DNA of 64,000 nt from Ancistrus triradiatus (lineage: Eukaryota > Chordata > Actinopteri > Siluriformes > Loricariidae), in assembly GCA_025084515.1 (NCBI GenBank), contig JAJAGP010000049.1, positions 558,001-622,000 on the forward strand, written 5' to 3'. Shown here one piece after another: positions 35,080-45,289 of the stretch (position 1 is the stretch's first letter; every line of letters begins with the position of its first letter). The notes beneath the pieces are model-generated. The model searched no databases and had not been told where the DNA came from. It worked only from the letters and a program-made list of their open reading frames with translations. Both the position numbers and the translations under genes were made by a program.

Positions 35080-36035
35080 GCTTCTCGTGCTTAATGTAAA
35101 TCTGAAAACAACCTCTCGTGTACTACGGTTGGTGTGTAAAAATGGATTAAAGTGGGACTTTACTGACACCCTGTAGTGTAAACACAACATGGTGACATTT
35201 GTGGTGGAAATTCTGTCCAAAAATCCATTAAAATAAACAACAATTAGACACAAGTCAATTTCCGCTCATAGAGTAGCAGAAAAGATGATTGATTTATTGA
35301 CAAGTCCCCAAAGGCAGCACTCTTGAGAGCAACCGAAGGAGGTCTGATCTTTTATACCCTTTCAGCCCCTGCACTTACGCAAGAACTTACACAACTTCCA
35401 TAAATCACTACATTTTTGCTACCATGGTTTATCAGTCATGTTCCTATTGTCCAACTAAGTACAGTTTTTGTTTCCATTATCTTCAAGTCTCATAATTTTC
35501 CAAATGGCCTTGTCCTATGTCTTTAAAGAAAATCGGATCTACGCTTTCCCATTATTGTAGGATCTGCAATTTCTCATAAACCCTAGATCACATGGCAACA
35601 CTCACAGTCACGTCCTTAATGCCGCCTAGTTAAATTGTTTTTAATTGGGATTTACCCCACATTAAGTACCTTTTTGCATGGCTTCCTCATTTTAAGTATC
35701 CTTTCGCAATTGGAAGATATTCTCATTGCCCACTTTATTCTTTATGGTGCCATGATTTTCCAGTTGTCCATGGCCTAATTAAGATTTTCCCTTTTTTTTC
35801 TGTGTTAATCTAAACAACAATGTTTTTTTAGTCAGCACAAGATGTCCCAAAACGTTACTCTGTATGCCATCAGCACATGCTGTTCCTCATATTATAGTTT
35901 GTCATTAGTCAGATCTCTTCTTTAAAACTTTGGGACTTTGTCCTCTTCAGATGCTCATCTCATCATTTGAGAATGTAATGATAACATTAGTAAACGATTA
36001 CAATATTGGGGAGAAATTATAAGTTTATTGGGGAA
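35080..36035. other. Intergenic DNA, no gene recognised
   Basis: AT-rich with T runs. No coding signal and no repeat that I can name. Confidence 0.5.
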
Positions 36036-36039
36036 AACT

Positions 36040-36590
36040 GTACAACTGAAAGGAGGCTCTAGTACCTTGTTGGGCTATCTCTAGCCTGGATACAATATGA
36101 GATACACAAAAGGCAAACAGGTTCCGTAAGGTATCCTGCAGCACATTTCCCCACGGATGTGCAGCTGGACCTGTGGATCCTGTCTACATCTAGGTTGCCA
36201 AAGCTGGCATCCCAGCTGGTCCCATAAATGCTCGATTGGCGATAAATGGCAGTTGGAAACCCTGCCATGAGAGGCAACACATGTAGATGTCCTTCACACA
36301 TCCCTCGTATCACTACAACGGGTGACTGACTGTCGTATGTGATGGCTCCCAAGATCATGACACCAGCAGTTGAGGCAGTGTGCCGCTCCACAGCAAATGC
36401 AGGATTGAAGCGCTCACCGCGAGCCCATACTTATACTCGAACCCAACCTTCGTCGGATCCCAAACCGAACCTGGACTTGTCACTGAAGACGATATGGTTC
36501 CAGTCTGTAGCTGTCAACGTTTCTCGAACAAAGGCAGCAATCTGACATTTCTTTCTGGGGGCCTTTTTTTGTTAATGAGTGTATTTTAAT
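36040..36590 (-). mobile_element. Tc1/mariner-type fragment, family E
   Basis: It holds the C-terminal half of a Tc1-like transposase gene in pieces. The N-terminal half is missing on the right side, and no matched terminal repeat was found. It ends about 650 bp upstream of rxfp1 exon 1. Confidence 0.7.
36059..36560 (-). pseudogene. Tc1-like transposase C-terminal remnant (family E)
   Basis: The block 'ERHTASTAGVMILGAITYDS' and 'SPVVVIRG' matches a second Tc1 transposase type, normally 'VERH....GVMVWGAIAYGSRSPLV.IRGT'. In another frame 'CHLSPIEHLWDQLGCQL' gives the third catalytic Glu region, normally 'SPDLSPIEHVWDMLGR'. The peptide ends near 'YLISYPG', followed by stops. Frame changes occur between these blocks. 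It is unlike families A to D and F at the protein level. Confidence 0.8.
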
Positions 36591-36839
36591 TGCAATAAAC
36601 CATTTATTGTTTAATACTTATTCAAGAATATGTGCACTGGTGTGCATTGTTTACATTTCAGAAATAAAAAGAAAGAGTAAGAAATTGTGAGCAGTGTATT
36701 GTTACACCCCATGGAGTTGGAGTTAGGGTTAAGGTTAGGGTTAGCACTTCACTACCAGTTTATGTAATTATAATCCACTGTTTTAACCATATTTCGTTTA
36801 TGTTCTGTTATTTTGATTACTGCTGAATTTGTACAATGT
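36591..36839. other. Non-coding upstream DNA with short telomere-like repeat
   Basis: The stretch at 36719-36744 reads 'ttagggttaaggttagggtt' plus a few bases, that is three TTAGGG-like units with one variant. It is short and could be chance or a degraded interstitial telomeric repeat. No gene. Confidence 0.6.
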
Positions 36840-37239
36840 CTCCTACACTTAATGGCGCAGGTGTTGGTGGCGCACAGCTTCTGCACAGTTATTAGCAGGA
36901 CTTCCCTCTGTGTGTATGGTCCCCCTGCTTTCAGTGGATCTTGGACCGCTTGTGCATTCATGCAGACAGATGGATGCCGATTGGAGCTCTTGGTGCGCGC
37001 CTACAGTGCCGCGCGTCTGTCAATCATTCGTTCGCGCATTTAGGAGCGAGTTCTGCTCGCACTGCTTACTTACACACATCTCATCGAGCACTGCTCCGTT
37101 CCTCTCACTTACTCCGTTCGTCTCTAGCGGACTAACATCAGGAACCGGTTCCAGGTGGAGGAGCAGGTGGTGAGGTTTTTGCCCGGATTCTCGCGGACTT
37201 TTGCCACGCGCAGTCCGTGCTGCTTGTGCAGATTCCAGC
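36840..37239 (+). promoter_or_regulatory. rxfp1: Probable rxfp1 promoter and 5' UTR (CpG-rich)
   Basis: CpG dinucleotides are dense from about 36980 to 37220 ('gtgcgcgcctacagtgccgc', 'ctcgcggacttttgccacgc'), in contrast with the CpG-poor surroundings. This small CpG cluster ends at the exon 1 start codon. No convincing TATA box lies close by, which would fit a CpG-type promoter. The transcription start cannot be placed from sequence alone. Confidence 0.5.
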
Positions 37240-37282
37240 ATGCAGACCTCCTTCCTCAGCCTGCTGTTCTGCTGCGTGTCAG
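37240..37282 (+). CDS. rxfp1: rxfp1 exon 1: start codon and signal peptide
   Basis: Coding part of the first exon of relaxin family peptide receptor 1, a G-protein-coupled receptor of the cell surface. It encodes MQTSFLSLLFCCVS plus the first base of codon 15, a short hydrophobic stretch that would work as a signal peptide together with the next residues (V-A-V-T-V). The donor is GTCAGT at 37283. The exon ends in phase 1 and exon 2 opens in the matching phase, giving an uninterrupted join. The start codon is supported by the CpG-rich DNA just upstream and by the correct phase. First exons of this family diverge fast, so the call depends on the fit to exon 2. Intron 1 would be 12,029 bp. Confidence 0.72.
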
Positions 37283-38239
37283 GTCAGTTAAATGCACCAA
37301 TTAGTTATTTTAATTGCTTTGGACTACCGAGTCCTGTTCTAGTCATGCAGCTGTATAAAGTTGGTATTCTGTAGCGTAGTAACTGTTATTTGTACGGTTT
37401 TATGAATTTCTAAGGAAATCTCACTTTCTGTCTGAGAGAAGCTGCGCTCTTGGAGAAATGCAAGAGCATTAGAACTTCGTTTAAAACCGTGAAATAGGTC
37501 AAAACGACTGGTTTTAAAGAAATACTAAAGAAGATATGGATATGTACCCTATGTGCGCATGGATTTGTTTCTACCTTACTGTGTAAATTGAACCCTTAAT
37601 GATCTATTTGTATAAAGCTCATATAACTGTATATCAGACACACAGAGAGATCAGCCTTTAGGATAAAAAGCTATAAGGTTTGAAGAGATGCAAAAGAAGC
37701 TTTAAGACTACATGGGAAGCCTCCTCAATATAACTGTGTTGCAGCAATTAGCTGGTTACCAAAGCATCTATAGTATCCATTAATCTTGTTTAGTATTTCA
37801 CTGAATCAGATGCCCAGGTATTTTACAGTAATATTGCACTGTTTGTTCATTAAACGCAAACTCCTTCAGGTGAACGGCACAGCCTGCATGTTTCATCTTC
37901 TTTGAAGCCAGACATAGGGATAATAGACACTCACTGAAGCCCATGTGTCGCTGAGTGTCTATGGTGTGTTTATGTATCCACTGATTGGAATAGCACAAAA
38001 GATTAACAATCTTTGAGCAAAAGGCTTTAAAGGCTTAATTTTTAGCCCACACTCGGACACACACGGAATACTCTCTGCGTTTTTTTGGGAAAACCACTTT
38101 GCTTTTCTTATTAAGCTTCTTATTAATAAGAAAGCTTTATTAATCAGATTCTTGTTAAGCCTTAATGTGTTCAGATAATTTTACAAACTATAAATAGTTT
38201 CTTTATAATTACGTAAATGCTGTTAATTGTTTCCCTATA
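37283..38239. other. rxfp1 intron 1, 5' part
   Basis: No exon or repeat family recognised. An AT-rich stretch with 'cttattaa' repeats is at 38105-38150. Confidence 0.55.
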
Positions 38240-38354
38240 AGCTCCCCAGACAAGTCACCTTTAGTATTTACGGTGGTAGTGACTCCTGCAGATGGCATTG
38301 AACGAGGATGATTGGGCTACGGGGGTGCTTGAAAGTTTGTGAACCCTTTCGAAT

Positions 38355-38731
38355 TGTCACGCTCGCGGCCGGCTCGGCGGATCGCACCCGCATTCCTCAA
38401 CGCTCACGGTCACGTGAGGACGGCGCGACAGAACGCACCCGCATTCCTCAACGCTCACGGTCACGTGAGGATGGCTTGACGGATCGCACCCGCATTCCTC
38501 ACCGCTCACAATCACCGGAGTACTGATTGCTCACCTGACGCTCATTACCGCGTCACTATATCTACTCTACCATTTCATTCAATCACCGCTATGCCTTGTG
38601 ATTCGTTACTCGGACCTTAGCTCCATATCTCGCTGCTTGTTCAGTTGTGTATATCTCTCTGGTAATAAAACTACCCTTTACTATAACACCAGTTTAGCGT
38701 TTGTCTCCAACTTCACTACCTGAGCGTTACA
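38355..38731. mobile_element. Solo LTR inserted in the Tc1 left end
   Basis: It starts TGTCACGCTC and ends GAGCGTTACA, that is TG...CA with a 10-bp imperfect inverted end. The 5-mer CGAAT is present on both sides (38350-38354 and 38732-38736), and the Tc1 end reads through normally when the LTR and one copy are ignored. A polyadenylation signal AATAAA is at 38664-38669. The sequence is GC-rich in its first third, unlike its host. 5-bp duplications and TG/CA ends fit a gypsy-type LTR retrotransposon that was lost by LTR-LTR recombination. Confidence 0.9.
38384..38525. repeat. 51-bp tandem repeat inside the solo LTR
   Basis: The word 'gcacccgcattcctca' starts at 38384, 38435 and 38486, a strict 51-bp period over nearly three units. 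The first two units are almost identical and the third is more divergent. Each unit contains 'cggtcacgtgagga' with a CACGTG palindrome (changed in unit three). Tandem units in the front part of an LTR often hold enhancer sites. Confidence 0.92.
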
Positions 38732-39055
38732 CGAATTTTCTATATTTCTGCATAAATATGACCTAAAACATCATCAGATTTTCACACAAGTCCTAAAAGT
38801 ATATCAAGAGAACCCAGTTAAACAAATGAGACAAGAATACTGTACTTGGTCATTTATTTATTGAGGAAAATCTTCCAATATTACATATTAGTGAGTGTCA
38901 AAAGTATGTGAACCTCTAGAATTAGCAGTTAATTTGAACATGAAATTAGAGTCAGGTGGGATGACAATCAGGTATGAGGGGGCACCCTGTTTTATTTAAA
39001 GAACAGGGATCTATCAAAGTCTGCTCTTCACAACACGTGTTTGTGGAAGTGTATC

Positions 39056-39980
39056 ATGGCACGAACAAAGGAGATTTCTGAGGAGCTCAGAAAAAGAGCT
39101 GTTGATGCTTATCAGGCTGGAAAAGGTTACAAAACCATCTCTAAAGAGTTTGGACTCCACCAATCCACAGTCAGACAGATTGTGTACAAATGGAGGAAAT
39201 TCAAGACCATTGTTACCCTCCCCAGGAGTGGTCGCCCAACAAAGATCACTACAAGAGCAAGGCTTGGTCGCAAAGGACCCCAGGGTAACTTCTAAGCAAC
39301 TGAAGGCTTCTCTCACATTGGCTAATGTTAATGTTCATGAGTCCACCATCAGAAGAACACTGAACAACAATGGTGTGCATGGCAGGGTTGCAAGGAGAAA
39401 GCCACTGCTCTCCAAAAAAAGAACATTGCTGCTCGTCTGCAGTTTGCTAAAGATCACATGGACGAGCCAGAAGGCCATTGGAAGAATGTTTTGTGAGACC
39501 AAAATAGAACTTTTTGGTTTAAAAGAAAAGCGTTGTGTTTGGAGAAAGGAAAACACTGCATTCCAGCATAAGAACCTTATTCCATCCGTGAAACATGGTG
39601 GTGGTAGTATCATGGTTTGGGCCTGTTTTGCTGCATCTGGGCCAGGACGGCTTGCCATCATTGATGGAACAATGAATTCGGAATGATATCAGAGAATTCT
39701 AAAGGAAAATGTCAAGCAGCAAGGTGGGTCATGCAGCAAGACAACGACCCTAAGCACACAAGTCGTTCTACCAAAGAATGGTTAAAGAAGAATAAAGTTG
39801 TGGAAGGACCTGAAGTGAGCAACTCATGTGAGGAAACCCACCAACATCCCAGAGCTGAAGCTCTTCTGTACGGAGGAATGGGCTAAAATTCCTCCAAGCC
39901 GGTGTGCAGGACTGATCAACAGCTACAGGAAACGTTTAGTTGCAGTTATTGCTGCACAGGGGGGTCACACCAGATACTGA
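39056..39980 (+). pseudogene. Tc1 transposase, family C, broken
   Basis: The ATG is at 39056 and the natural stop TGA at 39978-39980. The N-terminus 'MARTKEISEELRKRAVDAYQ' with two helix-turn-helix regions is intact to about residue 68, then a frameshift occurs. A short deletion near 39494 removes the bases coding the first catalytic Asp: the other copy reads TDETKIEL, this one CETKIEL. 'QQDNDPKHTSRSTKEWL' keeps the second Asp. Sequence after 'KKNKV' is shortened and loses the 'LEWPSQSPDLNP' segment. The C-terminal 'CAGLINSYRKRL' is readable. Confidence 0.93.
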
Positions 39981-40289
39981 AAGCAAAGGCTCACATACTT
40001 TTGCCACTCACTAATATGTAATATAGGATCATTGTCCTCAATAAATAAATGACCAAGTATAATATTTTTGTCTCATTTGTGTAACTGGGTTCTCTTTATC
40101 TACTTTTATCACTTGTGTGAAAATCTGATGATGTTTTAGGTCATATTTATGCAGAAATATAGACATTTCTAAAGGGTTCACAAACTTTCAAGCACCACTG
40201 TATAAATTCCTGTGGAGTGTGTGACCGGATTCATAGATTGAGAAGAGGTGGTACAGTACACTGAATGTCTTGTTCGATGTGTGGAAAAT

Positions 40290-41060
40290 GGGTCACAAAG
40301 CAGATACGGTCATACGGGTCTACCAGAAGGTGCAAAACACCCAGTCTACATTGAATTCCCATCAGAATTGTGGCCGAAAGACGAAACTGACGTACAGGGA
40401 CCACTGGCGTCTATCACGGCATATGAATTGTTTTGCTTCCAGGCAAGAATTTTGTCAGCACAAGTCATTTCGAACCAATTTCTGAGAAAATACCACACTG
40501 CATACGATGAACATATGAAACAGAGTGGCACACAGAGGCCTTTTCTCACTTCAGCTTACAAAGAAAGAAAAGAAATATTGGACTGTTCATGACTGGAAAC
40601 GTGTTATGTGGTCAGATGAATCTGGTTTCTGCCTGTGTGCGAATGATGCTAGGCGTCGTGTTCAATGAAAACCTCAGGAAGCCTTCATTGAGGACTGTGT
40701 GCAAGGTGTTGTTCAAGCTGGAGGAGGTTCTGGGATGTTCTGGGAGTCTTGTATGGGGTCTTGTATTCACGCAGAAATGGATCCATTGGTTTTAGTGACA
40801 GTAAATCTGAACCACATTGTCTCCTTTGAGCTGTTGGACGACCATGTATTGCCTTTTGCTCATGATCTTACTGAGGAACGTAACATTCCAATCCCTGTAT
40901 TCCAAGATGATAATTCTCACGATGGCAGGGCTGCAACTATGACATTCAGGAGCTGTAACACATCTGGACTGGGCTGCAAAATCCCCAGATGTGAATCCTG
41001 CCAGGAAAAGCATCCACGAAATCTGGCTGAACTGCACAATTCTTTGATGCAAGAGTGGCT
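40290..41060 (+). pseudogene. Tc1-like transposase, family D, broken
   Basis: The frame at 40270 gives 'KMGHKADTVIRVYQKVQNTQ', an N-terminal helix-turn-helix-like part. Later frames give 'TGNVLCGQMNLVSACVRMM', matching 'HWKRVMWSDESGFCLC' in a damaged state. Near 40900-41050 'PVFQDDNSHDGRAA' and 'CKIPRCESCQEKHPRNLAEL' resemble the second and third catalytic regions (DN..H.A and SPD.NP.E) out of frame. Several shifts and stops are present. Confidence 0.75.
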
Positions 41061-41458
41061 GAACAGTGATGTCGCCTTCATTCAGAAACTTATCCTAAAC
41101 TTGACTAATTTATTTATTAACATGTACATGCCAAATTGAATCGCAGATGTTATTCGTGCTGGTGGAGGTATTACGCGCTAGTAGGTGCACTTCAGTCACA
41201 GGTGACTAATTTTTTGTCCAATAATCTTATTTCAGAGGCATAAGTCACACACATCAAACACCATAAGATGATCCAACCTGTTAGCTTTCCGCACAGTCAT
41301 GTTCAAAATGTATTTATTCGGCTTCATTCTTCCAAAAAAAAAAAAGACATTTAGTAAGAAGTTAGTGTTTTTTCTAGCTGATTAACTAATAATAGGTAAG
41401 CCTGTTAGGCTTATAACTAGCAGCATATTAATATTTACAACTGTTACAAAGCAACATA

Positions 41459-42848
41459 CAGTGGGACAAAAAAGTATTTAGTCAGCCACTGATTGTGCAA
41501 GTTCTCCTACTTAGAAAGATGAGAGAGGTCTGTAATTTTCTTCATAGGTACACTTCAACTATGAGAGGCAAAATGAGAAAAAAAAATCCAGGAAATCACA
41601 TTGTAGGATTTTAAAAACAATTTAATTGTAAATCGTGGTGGAAAATAAGTATTTGGTCACCCACAAACAAGCAAGATTTCTGGCTTCTCACAGACCTTAA
41701 CGTAACCACTTCTTCCTAAGAAGCTCTTCTGTTCTCCACTCGTTTACCTGTATTAAGGGCACCGTTTGACCTCATTATCTGTATAAAAAAGACACCTGTC
41801 CACAGCCTCAAACAGTCAGACTCCAAACTCAACCATGGCCAAAACCAAAGAGCTGTTGAAGGACACCAGGAAGAAAATTGTAGACCTGCAGCAGGCTGGG
41901 AAGAGTGAATCTACAATAGGCAAGCAAGTTGTTGTGAATAAATCAACTGTGGGAGCAATTGTAAGAAAATGGAAGACATACAAGACCATTGATAATCTCC
42001 CTCGATCTTGGGCTCCACGCAAGATCTCATCCCGTGGGGTCAAAATTATCATGAGAACGGTGAGCAAAAATCCCAGAACTAGATAGAGGGACCTGATGAA
42101 TGACCTGCAAAGAGCTGGGACCAAAGTAACAAAGGCTACCATCAGTAACACACTACGCCGAAAGGGACTCAGATCCTGCAGTGCCAGGCGTGCCCCCCTG
42201 CTTAAGCCAGTACATGTCCAGGCCCGTCTGAAGTTTGCCAGAGAGCATATGGATGATCCAGAAGAGCACTGGGAGAATATCACGTGGTCAGATGAAACCG
42301 AAATAGAACTTTTTGGTAAAAACTCGTTGTGTTTGTAGGAAGAAGAATTCTGAGTTGCATTCCAAGAACACCATACCTAATGTGAAGCATGGGGGTAGAA
42401 ACATCATGCTTTGGGGCTGTTTTTTCAGCCAGATTTTAAGCCAAAACCTCCTTCCATCAGTGAGAGCATTGAAGATGGAACGTACCTGGGTCTTCCAGCA
42501 TGACAATGATCCCAAACACACTGCTCGGGCAACGAAGGAGTGGCTCTGTAAAAAGCATTTCAAGGTCCTGGAGTGACCTAGCCAGTCTCCAGACCTCAGC
42601 CCCATAGAAAATCTGTGGAGGGAGTTGAAAGTCTGTGTCCGCCCAGTGACAGCCCCAAAACATCACAGCTCTAGAGGAGATCTGCATAGAGGAATGGGTC
42701 AAAATACCAGCTACAATTTTAGCAAAGCTGGTGAAGCCTTAAACGAAACGTTTGACCTCTGTCATTGCCAACAAAGGTTATGTTACAAAAGTGTTGAGTT
42801 GAACTTTTGTTATTGACCAAATACTTATTTTCCACCGTCATTTACAAC
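41459..42848 (+). mobile_element. Tc1 element, family A, right end truncated
   Basis: The left end 'cagtgggacaaaaaagtatt' follows TA at 41457-41458. The right part reaches 'gaccaaatacttattttcca' and 'ccgtcatttac' (about 42848), then loses similarity before the outer right end seen at 51748. The transposase is on the + strand. Confidence 0.92.
41835..42790 (+). pseudogene. Tc1 transposase, family A, broken
   Basis: The start MAKTKELLKDTRKKIVDLQQ at 41835 fits the family. A stop replaces a codon after 'VSKNPRTR' (42085), and the frame continues 'DLMNDLQRAGTKVTKATISN'. 'TWSDETEIELFG' keeps the first catalytic Asp (about 42286-42315). A frameshift follows in 'KNSLCL'. An in-frame gap removes the segment between 'LWGCFFSQ' and 'LPSVRALKMERTWVFQHDND', where the second Asp sits. 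'LSPIENLWRELK' supplies the third catalytic Glu near 42600, in another frame. This is the most complete family A copy in the window. Confidence 0.93.
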
Positions 42849-42895
42849 TTTACAGTTTTCCGAATGAACCTCTGCAAGGAACAAACCTAAATATT

Positions 42896-43559
42896 TGTCA
42901 TGCAGGGGCACCCCTGGTCTGCTTGTACTACCATAGACCAAGCCCCCTAGACCCGGAAGAACTTGGAATGAGGAAACCCCTGGTACAGCTTAACTCTACA
43001 CCAGGATGCTGCCAACGGGGAACAGGCGATCAGACACATGGACAGAACTGGACTTAACTCAAGATCGGTATTGTCCGACCTACCATACAAATGTAAACAT
43101 GAACTCATGCCCTTGGGAATGGAGCCATGAACTAACAGGGAACCCTGGTTCAGTTCCTGCCTCTTGCAAGGTGAGGTTTATCTGTTAGTCGAATTGGGTG
43201 TTGATTGGATGAAAAGCATTCCTGTGCTGAAGGGCAAGGCTGCCCTTTCCCGATTCTTGTCTCTGTTCCACTTGGCAGGTGTTCCCGGTTCATGACTTCG
43301 CTCCACTTGGCAGAATTTTCCAAATTATGTACCACTTGGCAGGAGTCCCTGGTTCATTCCTGTATCTGAGGTACCGGGTCTGTTAAAGGTCTTCTATTGT
43401 CGCCAGAGTGCAGGGCAAGGTTGAGTTCTGTTGTCCACTCTTCTTCTTTGTCTGTGTTCTGCTGCAACGGGGTTTCCATCTGAATTCCTCAGGGTCTAGG
43501 AACTGGATCTATGCTAGTGTCGGATCAGACCTGGGGTGCCCCCATGTTATTACATGACA
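42896..43559. mobile_element. LTR-like or inverted-end element, 664 bp, TATT duplication
   Basis: It begins TGTCATG and ends CATGACA. Next to these, 'ggggcacccctggtctg' on the left and 'cagacctggggtgccccc' on the right are inverted copies, so the ends form an imperfect inverted repeat of about 25-35 bp. TATT flanks both sides (42892-42895 and 43560-43563). TG...CA with a 4-bp duplication suggests a solo LTR, but the long inverted end would also fit a DNA element. The inner part has a threefold repeat of 'ccacttggcag' (about 43268-43345). No clear polyadenylation signal. Confidence 0.6.
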
Positions 43560-43563
43560 TATT

Positions 43564-44012
43564 TCTTTAAATGTTAATGCACCTTTATTGTGTATGGCAA
43601 ATACAAACGTAAGGCTTGTCCATAAGCTTAGGTACATTTCCAAAATGACCCACAAGTGTTGTTTTGAAAGGATTGGGAAATGAATGGACCTGTAGGCTTT
43701 AACAGTCCAGTAATTTTTGTGTCGTTTCATGCACTGTAAACGACTTTGCGAGCAGAAGTGCGTAAAGGCCTCTTGCGTGCCACTCTGCTCCGTATGTTCA
43801 TGGTATGCAATTCTCCGCAGGGAACGCCCAAATGCAATCACTCGTCTTTGCCAGTCATTATCATCTGCTTTGTGACCCATTTTCCACCCATTTTCATACA
43901 TTGAAGGCAATCTATGAATCCTGTCACACACCCCGCAGGTATTTATAGCCCGATTGTACTCGTGCAATGCCATCTGCAGGAGCCTAAAGTTATTACCACC
44001 TTAAACACTCGG
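43564..44012 (-). mobile_element. Tc1/mariner family D fragment with transposase N-terminus
   Basis: On the minus strand, the leader 'ctcctgcagatggcattgca' and 'cgggctataaatacctgcgg' is followed by a frame with 'ENGWKMGHKADDNDWQRRVI'. It then reads 'EQSGTQEAFTHFCSQSRLQ', also seen in the element at 40500 ('QSGTQRPFLTSAYKER'). The catalytic part is absent. Confidence 0.75.
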
Positions 44013-44626
44013 GGAGCTTATACAGTCATCAAGCACTTTTCTAGGAATACTGTACTTATACTGGGTAAGGCCTCCCTGGTGTAGCCCTTATCCTTCCTGG
44101 AGTGCCTTGCTGCTGAGTGGAGCAAATTAAGATCATTGGTCTTGTTCATGGGCCCAGCAGTGGCAACTTTGTACGCCCAAGCCTTAACAACTATTCCACC
44201 ACTGTCCCTGGGCAGGCATTTGGGCATGTGCTGCCCCCCATGCATTCCAGTGGGAACGCCAGATTCCTCCAGGTACAAAACATTTGCACTGCTTAGATCC
44301 AGCTAGCCTGAATCCGCTCATTCTGGTGGCTCCCTTTAAAAAGGCCAAGCCTGATATTGCTCTTTTATGTTGGAGCCTTACGATAATCACCTCTTTGGAT
44401 AATGCCACCAATCATTTGGGCATAATCGTGTGATCAGTGACTTGGAGCGGGATGCTCAAAGTATGGTATGCTTCAGCTTTATGAGTGGTAATTTATGCAA
44501 ATTATCGTGCTCCTCATGAATGAGTCTTAATCTTGATGTAGACTAGTTATTGATTTCATTCAATAACCTTTCATTGTAAGGCATCCGAGATTCCTTTCTT
44601 CATAATCCATCAGCCAGGATAATGAG
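44013..44626. other. rxfp1 intron 1 DNA, no gene recognised
   Basis: Moderately GC-rich sequence at 44060-44350 may be a SINE or other old repeat, but I found no boxes or ends to support a family. No exon. Confidence 0.5.
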
Positions 44627-45288
44627 ATTTCCACATAGAGGACAATCCCAACCCTTTGGCACAACAGACGTACAGTACTGTGCAAAAGTCTTAGGCCACC
44701 ATTAGATTTGTTGTTTTAGCAATGGTATAATGGCCATATCTAACATATTGTCAAAGGTTGGACTGAACATATTTTTTGGATTCTCCACTCCATGATACTC
44801 TTCATACCTTAGTCTTTTCACCCTGTTCACCTTAAAAAGTGGTTTCTTGGCTGCTACCCTTCCAAAAAGACAATTCCTTATCAAGTGCCTTTGGACTGTG
44901 GAAGATTGGCATACCGATGAAGCTGGCAGATGCCGCTATATTGATTGTAAGTGTATTTTTGTAATACTGCATACAAGTTCCTGTATTTTGTCGTTGTATT
45001 CTAATAAAGAGACTGAAAATTAATTATATATGGTCATTATAAGCTTGCATTTGCTAAAAGAATGATATAGCTAACCTAATGGTGGCCTGAGACTTTTGCA
45101 CAGTACTGTTTTACCTCGGGATTGACTTGGATGGTGCTGTCAGGATGAACAAGTTCTGTTCTGCTCTTCTGGTGTTTGCTTTGGTGGGAAGAAGGGAGAG
45201 AGACCTGATAACTTGTGATTTACTGCTGAAAGTGCAAATGAAGTCTGATGGAAGTGCCATTGTTCATGATTTGTAGTCTGTCAGTTTT
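44627..45288 (+). repeat. Dispersed repeat copy 1, interrupted by a Tc1 B element
   Basis: 'gatttccacatagaggacaa' on the left of the Tc1 and 'cttggatggtgctgtcagga' through 'tcatgatttgtagtctgtca' on the right align in order with 47031-47260. The Tc1 at 44673-45108 therefore interrupted an older repeat. Confidence 0.72.
44673..45108 (-). mobile_element. Miniature Tc1 element, family B, 436 bp
   Basis: The left end 'cagtactgtgcaaaagtctt' continues 'aggccacc', and the right end is its reverse complement with one change. TA precedes the left end (44671-44672); the right flank reads TT. The minus strand keeps a transposase scrap 'AKKPLFKVNRVKRLRYEEYH'. This is an internally deleted, non-autonomous copy. 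Confidence 0.92.
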
Positions 45289-45289
45289 A

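Larger units (their letters stand above)
38320..40200 (+). mobile_element. Tc1/mariner family C element carrying a solo LTR
   Basis: The left end 'cgggggtgcttgaaagtttg' and the right end (reverse complement of 'cagtggtgcttgaaagtttg') flank the element, with TA at 38318-38319 and 40201-40202. Without the 377-bp LTR and its 5-bp duplication it is about 1.5 kb, as usual. The transposase is on the + strand. Confidence 0.95.
38240..41222 (+). mobile_element. Tc1/mariner family D element, split by a family C insertion
   Basis: The left part, 38240-38319, reads 'agacaagtcaccttt', then 'ctcctgcagatggcattgaa'. The right part resumes at 40201 with 'taaattcctgtggagtgtgt'. The same leader is uninterrupted at 13030-13080 and 43920-43990 (reverse strand), which shows that the family C element was inserted at a TA inside it. 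The right end is 'gactaattttttgtcc' near 41205-41218. Confidence 0.85.

Noticed and set aside
38384..38525. CRISPR-like spaced repeats
   Set aside because: The units are contiguous 51-bp tandem repeats in an LTR, without variable spacers, in eukaryotic DNA.
38308..38526. Repetitive RTRIPQRSRSRED-type open frame
   Set aside because: Explained by the 51-bp (17-codon) tandem repeat of the solo LTR.
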